A stretch of DNA of 13,910 nucleotides from assembly GCA_012965625.1 (NCBI GenBank), contig DTSC01000125.1, positions 1 to 13,910 of the forward strand, read 5' to 3'. Made by a program: the position numbers and the translations under genes. The notes beneath the pieces are model-generated. The model did not search any database. It had not been told where the DNA came from and saw only the letters and a list, made by a program, of their open reading frames with translations. The stretch is from Flavobacteriales bacterium (GTDB lineage Bacteria > Bacteroidota > Bacteroidia > NORP154). Positions 8,096-13,910 of this stretch are shown in pieces (the first letter of the stretch is position 1; every line of letters begins with the position of its first letter).

Positions 8096-9325
8096 ATGAA
8101 TAAATCAGAAAAACACAAGAAGTCAAAATCCCTTTCCAATCAAGTTTGGGCTAAAATGAAAAAGAATTCGATTGCCGTCTTCGGCATGGGGATAATCTTT
8201 ACTTCCATTCTTGTAGCCATTCTTGGCCCTTTGATCCAGCCAGACCATACACCTGATGCTAACGAGATGACGCTTCAGCTTACCACAAAAAAGCCTGGGT
8301 TTACAGTTAAAATGTTAAATGTTACTAAAAACAAGGAAGACCGCAGCAAAGGCATTTTTGCTAAAATGATCTTTGGCGAGGAACTTCCGTATCGGGAAAT
8401 TCCCATTTATGATTACTGGTTTGAAGGAGAAAATATTGTTGTTGAAACTTTTACAGGTTTGGAGGTAAATAATGGAATAGAAACACGTTTTAACCTGGCA
8501 GATGTAGTTTACTCTATCAATTTCAATAATCTTTTTAAAAGGACTTCTAATGGCTACCTTGAGTTCTATGATTTTAAAGGAAATAGAATAAGCAAATCCA
8601 TTAATGACCTTAAAGATATCGTTGAAGAGCAGCATGTCGTTTCAAAAACGTACCTGTTAGGTACAGATCGATATGGACGAGACTTACTGAGCAGGTTGTT
8701 AGCAGGCACCAGGGTATCATTATCTGTGGGACTAATCTCTGTAATAATCTCATTAGCCATCGGCGTATTACTAGGTGCAATCTCTGGATTCTTCAGGGGC
8801 TGGGTAGATGATCTGGTTTTGTGGTTTATTCAGGTGGTTTGGTCTATCCCTACCCTTTTGCTTGTAATTGCGATTACTTTCGCTTTAGGGAAAGGTTTTT
8901 GGCAGATATTTGTTGCGGTAGGTCTCTCTATGTGGCCGGAAATAGCAAGAATTGTTAGGGGCCAAATAATTTCTGTGAGAGAACAGGAGTTTGTGGAAGC
9001 AGGCAAAGCACTTGGCTTTACTAACGCACGAATCATATACAAACATATCTTACCCAATACTATGGGGCCTGTTATTGTAGTATCAGCAGCAAATTTTGCT
9101 GCAGCAATCCTCCTGGAAGCAGGGTTGAGTTTTCTTGGCATTGGTGCTCAGCCGCCCATGCCCACATGGGGTGGCATGATTAAAGACCATTATGGGTATA
9201 TTATTGTTGACGCAGCTTATTTAGCACTTTTCCCTGGCATTGCCATTATGTTGATGGTGTTGGCCTTTGTGCTTGTTGGCAATGGACTTAGGGACGCAAT
9301 GGATGCAAAAACAACAATAAATTGA
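8096..9325 (+). CDS. ABC transporter permease, DppC/OppC type, with a large extracytoplasmic insertion
   Basis: This is an inner-membrane subunit of a peptide/nickel-class ABC importer. The first membrane helix is about 25-46. Hallmarks are LLGTDRYGRDLLSRLLAGTR (187-206), followed by helices at about 207-232, 240-265 and 269-280, and the EAA loop that docks the ATPase (301-321, starting EAGKALGF). The motif GLSFLGIGAQPPMPTWGGM spans 343-361, and the last helix is about 373-396. At 409 residues it is longer than the roughly 300 usual for DppC/OppC. The excess is a stretch of about 130 residues (about 55-185) between the first helix and the GTD motif, placed on the periplasmic side. The partner permease, ATPases and binding protein are not next to it, so substrate is unknown. 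It follows the glycosyltransferase by 42 bases and is probably in the same transcript, with no obvious functional link. Confidence 0.9.
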   Translation: MNKSEKHKKSKSLSNQVWAKMKKNSIAVFGMGIIFTSILVAILGPLIQPDHTPDANEMTLQLTTKKPGFTVKMLNVTKNKEDRSKGIFAKMIFGEELPYREIPIYDYWFEGENIVVETFTGLEVNNGIETRFNLADVVYSINFNNLFKRTSNGYLEFYDFKGNRISKSINDLKDIVEEQHVVSKTYLLGTDRYGRDLLSRLLAGTRVSLSVGLISVIISLAIGVLLGAISGFFRGWVDDLVLWFIQVVWSIPTLLLVIAITFALGKGFWQIFVAVGLSMWPEIARIVRGQIISVREQEFVEAGKALGFTNARIIYKHILPNTMGPVIVVSAANFAAAILLEAGLSFLGIGAQPPMPTWGGMIKDHYGYIIVDAAYLALFPGIAIMLMVLAFVLVGNGLRDAMDAKTTIN

Positions 9326-9344
9326 CCCTAAGCCTTATGAGATA

Positions 9345-9390
9345 CAAAGCGATAAAAAATTTTAACGCTTTGTTATATCAAGATTTTTTT
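9345..9390 (+). terminator. Hairpin terminator after the ABC permease gene
   Basis: CAAAGCG (9345-9351) pairs perfectly with CGCTTTG (9366-9372). The interior can extend the stem with TAAAA/TTTTA after one A-A mismatch. A run of seven T follows at 9384-9390, but 11 bases beyond the stem, so it is not a textbook intrinsic terminator. It lies between converging genes. On the minus strand there is no U-run after the stem, so it probably serves the rightward transcript. Confidence 0.55.
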
Positions 9391-9420
9391 ATTTAGAAAA
9401 CTTTATCCAAATAAGTCTTT

Positions 9421-9768
9421 TTAGAATGGCAAGTCATCCTGTTGCTCATCAGATAAAGGAAGGTCCTCACTTACCGGTATAGGCGTCTCTTCAGGTGCTG
9501 TGCTCGTTGAAAAAGCGGCTTCAATTCTCCATGCTTGTAAGTTTACAAAATAGCGGCCATTGTATTCATTTCCTCTCAAATTAAAAGCCACTTTCACTTC
9601 GTCGCCAGCTGAATAAGCATCCAGGATATTTACCCTTTCCTTGATGCACTCTAGTTTAATGTCTTGTGGATATTGTTCATTTGTCGTGACGACGAACTCT
9701 CTTTTCTGAAACCCTGATTCAAACGTCTGAGTGTCATTTATAAATTTAATCTTGCCTGATATTTCCAT
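9421..9768 (-). CDS. DUF3127 protein, predicted OB-fold with SSB-like C-terminal tip
   Basis: This 115-residue protein matches what I know of the DUF3127 family, found mainly in Bacteroidota and their phages, without an assigned function. Residues 1-85 are beta-rich (MEISGKIKFI, QKREFVVTT, GDEVKVAFNLRG, GRYFVNLQAWRIE), like a single OB fold of the SSB type. Residues 86-115 are a low-complexity Ser/Thr/Pro/Glu tail ending in EQQDDLPF. That end closely resembles the acidic tip of bacterial SSB (DDDIPF in E. coli), which recruits repair and replication enzymes. Single-strand DNA binding and partner recruitment are therefore plausible but inferred. The gene stands alone, convergent with the ABC permease gene, and its upstream region shows no clear -7 box. 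Standard ssb itself is not in the window. Confidence 0.85.
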   Translation of the reverse strand: MEISGKIKFINDTQTFESGFQKREFVVTTNEQYPQDIKLECIKERVNILDAYSAGDEVKVAFNLRGNEYNGRYFVNLQAWRIEAAFSTSTAPEETPIPVSEDLPLSDEQQDDLPF

Positions 9769-10222
9769 GTTTAGAAATTAAAATAATTAATAATAATTGT
9801 TATTGCTCTTTAATGCCAGAAAGAAGTATAAAAAATTTGTCAAAGCCCCCTATCCAGATGGGATCTCGCTTGTTAAAGGATTTCTTCTGCCTAAATATTT
9901 CTGTTGCCAGAGTATCGTGCAAATATCCGTTTTATTTTTTCATCTTCCAAGAATGCACGCTTTGATTTATTCACTTTAATGGTTGTATTAGTGTTAAATA
10001 TTCAATCCATCAGGAATTACAGTTTAATTTGAAATTATTTGACACACCATAAAAACACTTGACCATGGGGATTCCTTATACATTTACAAATTATATGTAA
10101 AACACATTTAAGAAAGGGAATGAATTAAACAGGAAATCATAACCGCTAAAAACTGTCTTTGCCAACACTTTAACTCAGTAATTTTGTTTTATTGGATGTT
10201 AACAAAATTCAAACAAATTGAA
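9769..10222. other. Long intergenic stretch without a convincing gene
   Basis: This holds only short open frames: a 60-codon frame on the plus strand (9797-9979) and a 27-codon GTG frame on the minus strand (9974-9891, product start VNKSKRAFLEDEKIKRIFARY). Neither resembles a known family. The minus-strand frame is charged and protein-like but stops early. A small inverted repeat TTTACA-N7-TGTAAA lies at 10083-10101. The AT-rich right half probably holds the upstream control region of the tRNA/tig transcript. Confidence 0.5.
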
Positions 10223-10230
10223 TACCTTTG
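10223..10230 (+). promoter_or_regulatory. Promoter -7 box of tRNA-Leu and tig
   Basis: TACCTTTG is a full match to the Bacteroidota -7 consensus TAnnTTTG, placed 23 bases before the tRNA. Transcription should start close to 10237, leaving a short 5' leader. The expected -33 position (about 10199-10202) has no clear TTTG. Confidence 0.6.
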
Positions 10231-10253
10231 TATCCCAAAATTTCTGGATAATA

Positions 10254-10335
10254 GCGGGTGTGGTGAAATTGGTAGACACGCTAGACTTAGGATCTAGTGC
10301 TTCACGGCTTGGGGGTTCGAGTCCCTTCACCCGCA
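10254..10335 (+). tRNA. tRNA-Leu, anticodon UAG
   Basis: This is an 82-base class II cloverleaf. Acceptor strands GCGGGTG (10254-10260) and CACCCGC (10328-10334) pair fully, with discriminator A at 10335. The D arm holds the invariant GG of TTGGTAGA. The anticodon stem CTAGA/TCTAG encloses loop CTTAGGA (10286-10292) with anticodon TAG at 10288-10290, reading CUA-type leucine codons. A long variable region (about 10298-10310) is as expected for leucine. The T arm is GGGGG-TTCGAGT-CCCTT. CCA is not encoded and must be added after processing. Trigger factor starts 18 bases downstream. Confidence 0.97.
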
Positions 10336-10353
10336 CAAAAGACGCAAGCAGCA

Positions 10354-11769
10354 ATGGAAATAATAAAGGATAATATTGATAAACTAAATGCTGAGGTTGT
10401 AATTAAACTCAAAGAGGACGATTACAAAAGCAATGTTGAGAAAGTATTACGAGACTACCAGAAAAAGGCGAGAATAAATGGGTTTCGTCCTGGCAAAGTT
10501 CCTATGGGTGTAATCCAGAAAATGTATGGAGAATCAATCTTGGTAAGTGAGGTGAACAAGATGATATCAAAATCTTTATACGAATACCTGCATGAAAATA
10601 AAATTGAGGTTCTGGGCACACCACTTCCAAAATCTAAAGAAACAGAGAAGGTTAATTGGAAAACACAAAAAGACTTTGAATTTACTTATGAAATGGGATT
10701 GTCGCCTGAAATCAATATTAAACTGGCTAATGAAAAAATCTCTAAACATAGTGTTGCCAATGACCTAAAACTTACTGAGAAGTATATTGAATATCTGCAA
10801 AAGAGGTTTGGAACACAAAAGGAAGTTGAAATATCAGAAATTGATGACCTTATTTATGGAACATTGGTAGAGCTAGATGAAAGCAATGAACCAAAAGATG
10901 GCGGTATTTCTAAACAAGATGTTCCTATTGCTCCGAATACGGTTGAAGACAATGAAGCAAAGAAGCTTTTTTTAGGCAAAAAGGTAGGTGAAAGTATCGT
11001 CGTGGATCCAAAGAAGATTGCCAATAACCCTACCGTAATTGCCTCAATGCTCGGAATAAATAAGGACTTAGCAGAAAACTTCACTTCTATGTTGAGTTTC
11101 ACGATTACCAAGATCTCCAGGCTATCAGAAGCAGTCCTTAATCAGGAGTTTTATAACAACGTTTATGGCAAAGATGTTATAAAATCAGACTCTGATTTTA
11201 ACAAAAAAGCCTCGGAAGAAGCACATAAAATGATAATGGCAGAAGGTGAGAAGAAATTTAATAATGATGTTATAAAAAAGGCCCTTGAACGAACAAAGGT
11301 TCCATTGCCTAATGAGTTTTTAAAGCGTTGGTTGATTAGCTCAAATGAAAAACCAATAACCATGGAGCAGGTAGATTCAGAATATGATGGCTTTGCCAAA
11401 AATACCCGGTGGCAGCTGATTAAAAATCAAATTGTCAAAGAGAATGAGCTTAAAGTTTCTGAAGAAGAGCTAGTCAATGAAGCAAAGAACTTTGTTAAAA
11501 ACCAATATGCTCAATATGGGCAATTACAAATTGGGGAAAAAGAATTAGCTGATATTGCCTCTAAAATTGTTTCAAATGAAGAAGAGCGGAAATCTATCCT
11601 GGAAAGGCTATATGAATTCAAGGTGGTTGAATATCTTAAGAGCATATTAAAAATTAAAGAAGTTGACGTTTCTTATGATGAATTTGTAAAATTAGCTAAC
11701 CAAGAGGATAAAAAGTCAGAATCAGCCTTTGCCAAATTTTTTAAGTCTGGCTTCAAGAAAAAAAGCTGA
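10354..11769 (+). CDS. tig: Trigger factor, ribosome-bound chaperone
   Basis: Trigger factor docks beside the ribosomal exit tunnel and shields nascent chains. The protein has 471 residues. The N-terminal ribosome-binding domain (about 1-115) contains the signature GFRPGKVP at 43-50, which contacts ribosomal protein L23. A divergent PPIase-like middle region (about 150-245) lacks an obvious FKBP active-site pattern, as is common in Bacteroidota. The C-terminal helical cradle follows (about 255-445), ending in a Lys-rich tail (KFFKSGFKKKS). The start is ATG 10354; the longer open frame from 10297 would begin inside the tRNA and is rejected. Only 18 bases separate it from tRNA-Leu, so both probably come from one transcript that is cut at the tRNA 3' end. 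clpP follows 61 bases later, the widespread tig-clpP-clpX order. Confidence 0.95.
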   Translation: MEIIKDNIDKLNAEVVIKLKEDDYKSNVEKVLRDYQKKARINGFRPGKVPMGVIQKMYGESILVSEVNKMISKSLYEYLHENKIEVLGTPLPKSKETEKVNWKTQKDFEFTYEMGLSPEINIKLANEKISKHSVANDLKLTEKYIEYLQKRFGTQKEVEISEIDDLIYGTLVELDESNEPKDGGISKQDVPIAPNTVEDNEAKKLFLGKKVGESIVVDPKKIANNPTVIASMLGINKDLAENFTSMLSFTITKISRLSEAVLNQEFYNNVYGKDVIKSDSDFNKKASEEAHKMIMAEGEKKFNNDVIKKALERTKVPLPNEFLKRWLISSNEKPITMEQVDSEYDGFAKNTRWQLIKNQIVKENELKVSEEELVNEAKNFVKNQYAQYGQLQIGEKELADIASKIVSNEEERKSILERLYEFKVVEYLKSILKIKEVDVSYDEFVKLANQEDKKSESAFAKFFKSGFKKKS

Positions 11770-11830
11770 CCGTAAAATAGAACCATGCATTTAAAAATAA
11801 TCCAAACTAATAATTTCTAAAACACCTATT

Positions 11831-12511
11831 ATGATTCCTAAAGGAGAGTTCAGAAAATATGCAACAAAACACATGGGTATTAATAGCATTGCACTAGACC
11901 AGTACACCCAATTTCAAGATAATTATATCTCACCAACTATCATTGAGGAGCGACAGATGAATGTTGCCTCTATGGATGTTTTTTCGCGCTTGATGATGGA
12001 TAGAATTATATTTTTAGGAGTGCCGATCGATGATCATGTTGCCAACGTTATACAGGCTCAGCTTTTATTTTTAGCTTCAACTGATGGCAAACAAGATATT
12101 CAGATCTACCTTAACACTCCTGGTGGAGGTGTTTATGCAGGCCTTGGCATCTATGATACCATGCAATATATAGAACCTGAAGTATCCACAATATGTACAG
12201 GTATGGCAGCTTCTATGGGAGCCATTCTATTGTGTGCGGGAGCCAAGGACAGAAGGACTTCCCTTCCTCATTCAAGGGTTATGATTCACCAACCGATGGG
12301 TGGTGTGCAGGGTCAAGCTTCTGATATAGAAATCACGGCGAGGGAAATTCAAAAGCTAAAAGTGGAGCTCTACAGTATAATCGCAAAGCATTCAAAAAAT
12401 GATATAAAGAAAATTACCAAGGATGGTGACAGAGATTATTGGATGACTGCTGAGGAAGCTTTAGCTTATGGAATGATAGACGAAATATTAGTAAAAAAAG
12501 AGACTAAATAA
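11831..12511 (+). CDS. clpP: ATP-dependent Clp protease proteolytic subunit ClpP
   Basis: ClpP is the serine protease core: two stacked heptamer rings that degrade proteins fed in by ClpX or ClpA/C. The 226-residue product has the catalytic triad S128 (in GMAASMGA), H153 (in VMIHQPMGG) and D202 (in GDRDYWMTAEEA). The oxyanion-hole stretch NTPGGGVYAGLGIYDTM (95-111) and the handle helix around 165-190 are intact. About 30 residues precede the core, longer than the usual propeptide. This may be an extended propeptide removed by self-cleavage, or a more distal ATG may be used (candidates at residues 15, 43 and 48). It lies 61 bases after tig and 30 bases before clpX; co-transcription is likely. 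Confidence 0.95.
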   Translation: MIPKGEFRKYATKHMGINSIALDQYTQFQDNYISPTIIEERQMNVASMDVFSRLMMDRIIFLGVPIDDHVANVIQAQLLFLASTDGKQDIQIYLNTPGGGVYAGLGIYDTMQYIEPEVSTICTGMAASMGAILLCAGAKDRRTSLPHSRVMIHQPMGGVQGQASDIEITAREIQKLKVELYSIIAKHSKNDIKKITKDGDRDYWMTAEEALAYGMIDEILVKKETK

Positions 12512-12541
12512 GTCAATTTTTATAAGAACAAACCTTGAAAG

Positions 12542-13771
12542 ATGACTAAAGAAGTCGATATCAAATGCTCTTTTTGTGGAAGAGATAAACAAGACACACA
12601 AGTGCTTGTTGCTGGAATCAATGGGCATATTTGCGATGAATGTATACAGCAAGCCCTGGGAATTGTAAAAGAGGAAATTTCAGACAAGACCACATCGTAT
12701 GAAAATGCTTCAATATCACTTAAGCCTCAAGAAATATACGAGCATCTGAACGAATATGTCATTGGACAAGAGGAAGCTAAAAAGACCATTTCAGTAGCCG
12801 TTTACAATCATTACAAAAGAATCACGCAAAAGGATGATGGAGATGATATTGAGATTGAAAAATCAAACATTCTTTTTGTGGGTGAAACTGGTACAGGAAA
12901 AACGCTTATTGCTAAAACAATCGCAAAAATTTTAAATGTTCCCTTTTGCATTGCTGATGCAACTGTAATTACTGAAGCTGGTTATGTTGGCGAAGATGTT
13001 GAAAGTATCTTGTCTAGACTATTACAAACAGCTGATTATAATGAAGCCGCTGCAGAAAAAGGCATTGTCTTTATTGACGAAATTGACAAAATTGCAAGGA
13101 AAAGCGACAACCCCTCCATTACCAGAGATGTATCAGGAGAGGGTGTGCAACAAGGACTGCTAAAGCTAATGGAAGGAGCCGTTGTTAATGTGCCGCCACA
13201 AGGAGGAAGAAAACATCCGGAACAAAAACTGATACCGATAGACACGAAAAACATATTGTTTATCTGCGGCGGTGCATTTGACGGACTGGACAAGATCATA
13301 GGAAAAAGGCTTCAAACCCAGGCAATTGGTTATAAAACATCCAAAACTGATAGCATTGAGAAAGACAACATACTTCAATACGTCAATCCAACTGACATTA
13401 AGAGTTTTGGCTTGATTCCAGAATTGATAGGAAGACTGCCTGTACTCTCCTATTTAAAGCCATTGGATAAGGAGGCGCTGAGACGAATCTTAACAGAACC
13501 AAAAAATTCATTGGTCAAACAATACTCTAAGCTGTTTGATCTGGACAACATAAAGCTCACCTTTGAAAAAGGCGTATTAGATTTCATTGTAGAAAAAGCC
13601 ATTATCTTTAAATTGGGGGCGCGTGGTTTAAGGTCAATCTGTGAGGCTATTATGCTTGATGCCATGTTTGAGCTTCCGTCGGACGATAAAGCCAAGTCTT
13701 TTAAAGTTACTATGGACTATGCAAAAGGAAAGCTTAAGAAATCTACTATAACCAAGTTAAAAGTTGCCTAA
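12542..13771 (+). CDS. clpX: ATP-dependent Clp protease ATP-binding subunit ClpX
   Basis: ClpX is the hexameric AAA+ unfoldase that recognises tagged substrates and threads them into ClpP. Of its 409 residues, the N-terminal zinc-binding domain uses C9, C12, C31 and C34. The AAA+ core has Walker A GETGTGKT (114-121), pore loop GYVG (147-150), Walker B VFIDEID (176-182), RKH loop GGRKHPEQ (221-228), the arginine-finger region LIPELIGRLP (R298) and sensor 2 GARGLR (359-364). The ClpP-docking loop reads IGY (262-264) instead of the more usual IGF; this is conservative and probably functional. It lies 30 bases after clpP. The last five codons and stop overlap the 3' end of the convergent folA gene by 15 bp. 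Confidence 0.97.
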   Translation: MTKEVDIKCSFCGRDKQDTQVLVAGINGHICDECIQQALGIVKEEISDKTTSYENASISLKPQEIYEHLNEYVIGQEEAKKTISVAVYNHYKRITQKDDGDDIEIEKSNILFVGETGTGKTLIAKTIAKILNVPFCIADATVITEAGYVGEDVESILSRLLQTADYNEAAAEKGIVFIDEIDKIARKSDNPSITRDVSGEGVQQGLLKLMEGAVVNVPPQGGRKHPEQKLIPIDTKNILFICGGAFDGLDKIIGKRLQTQAIGYKTSKTDSIEKDNILQYVNPTDIKSFGLIPELIGRLPVLSYLKPLDKEALRRILTEPKNSLVKQYSKLFDLDNIKLTFEKGVLDFIVEKAIIFKLGARGLRSICEAIMLDAMFELPSDDKAKSFKVTMDYAKGKLKKSTITKLKVA

Positions 13772-13910
13772 GCGCTCATAGGTTATAAAAGAACAAGAAT
13801 ATTTGTTTTTTTCATCAGGATCCACCCTTACTCTTTCTTTTTCTATCCAAACTTTGGTATCAAATTCAGGGAAAAAAGTGTCCCCTTCAAACTCATTATG
13901 TACTCGTGTG
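13757..13910 (-). CDS. folA: Dihydrofolate reductase, C-terminal part (runs off the window)
   Basis: Reading leftward from the window edge, an open frame of 50 codons ends in TAA at 13757-13759. It contains VHNEFEGDTFFPEFD and, near the end, DEKNKYSCSFITYER. These match the C-terminal beta strands of bacterial dihydrofolate reductase (EGDTxFP and the final Y-x-F/E-x-x-ER pattern), the enzyme that reduces dihydrofolate to tetrahydrofolate with NADPH. The active-site part lies outside the window. The frame runs four residues past the usual ER end (LGNF), and these come from the antisense of the clpX terminus. The frame was read by hand from the reverse complement; fragment identity is fairly sure. 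Confidence 0.85.
   Translation of the reverse strand, partial: TRVHNEFEGDTFFPEFDTKVWIEKERVRVDPDEKNKYSCSFITYERLGNF

Noticed and set aside
9797..9979. 60-codon plus-strand reading frame
   Set aside because: Composition is Phe/Leu/Lys-rich without a recognisable motif; there is no promoter box or conserved context, and it is probably chance.
10297..10353. Upstream start for tig
   Set aside because: It begins inside the anticodon arm of tRNA-Leu. The first residues have no trigger factor character, while ATG 10354 gives the family N-terminus.
1..13910. Mobile element, prophage, CRISPR, toxin-antitoxin or defence system
   Set aside because: No transposase, integrase, direct-repeat array, paired small genes or defence-domain protein was seen on either strand. 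Nearly every long frame is a housekeeping or envelope gene.

Overview
The window looks like a chromosomal stretch of a Bacteroidota bacterium, most likely of the Cytophagales type. This rests on four things: AT-rich DNA; start codons without convincing Shine-Dalgarno sequences (two core genes appear to start at GTG or TTG); upstream elements matching the Bacteroidota -7 box TAnnTTTG; and protein types typical of the phylum (a DUF3127 protein, a two-domain M16 peptidase next to a TPR lipoprotein/secreted protein, GreA and RuvC of the Bacteroidota kind). The assignment is from recalled family features, not from a search. I see no insertion sequence, prophage, CRISPR array, integrase or toxin-antitoxin pair.

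Layout, left to right. Bases 1-202 are a leader holding a perfect 9-bp inverted repeat and a weak promoter for greA. greA (203-667) and a HIT-family nucleotide hydrolase (679-1083) run rightward. Facing them is a leftward cluster: a two-domain M16 zinc peptidase (start 5676), an exported TPR protein (start 2808) and ruvC (start about 1629). Both the M16 gene and ruvC are split by a single-base-type frameshift. Both can be rejoined into full-length proteins, so they are either recent mutations or sequence errors. A 143-bp divergent promoter region (5677-5819) separates this cluster from a rightward set: a YbhN/LPG_synthase_TM-type membrane protein, a membrane-anchored family 2 glycosyltransferase two bases later, and a DppC/OppC-type ABC permease with an unusually large extracytoplasmic insertion. 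A hairpin follows the permease gene, and a leftward DUF3127 gene with an SSB-like acidic tail converges on it.

A 485-bp stretch without a convincing gene (9769-10253) leads to a -7 box and tRNA-Leu(UAG). This is followed closely by the classic proteostasis row tig-clpP-clpX (trigger factor, protease, unfoldase). The right edge carries the last 50 codons of a leftward dihydrofolate reductase gene, which overlaps the 3' end of clpX by 15 bp.

Functionally the window is mostly housekeeping: RNA polymerase rescue, nucleotide hydrolysis, Holliday junction resolution, envelope proteolysis, lipid/glycan handling at the inner membrane, peptide uptake, tRNA, and protein folding and degradation. No clear new multi-gene system is visible. 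The least explained items are the membrane protein/glycosyltransferase pair, the SSB-tail DUF3127 protein, the operator-like repeat before greA, and the two frameshifts.
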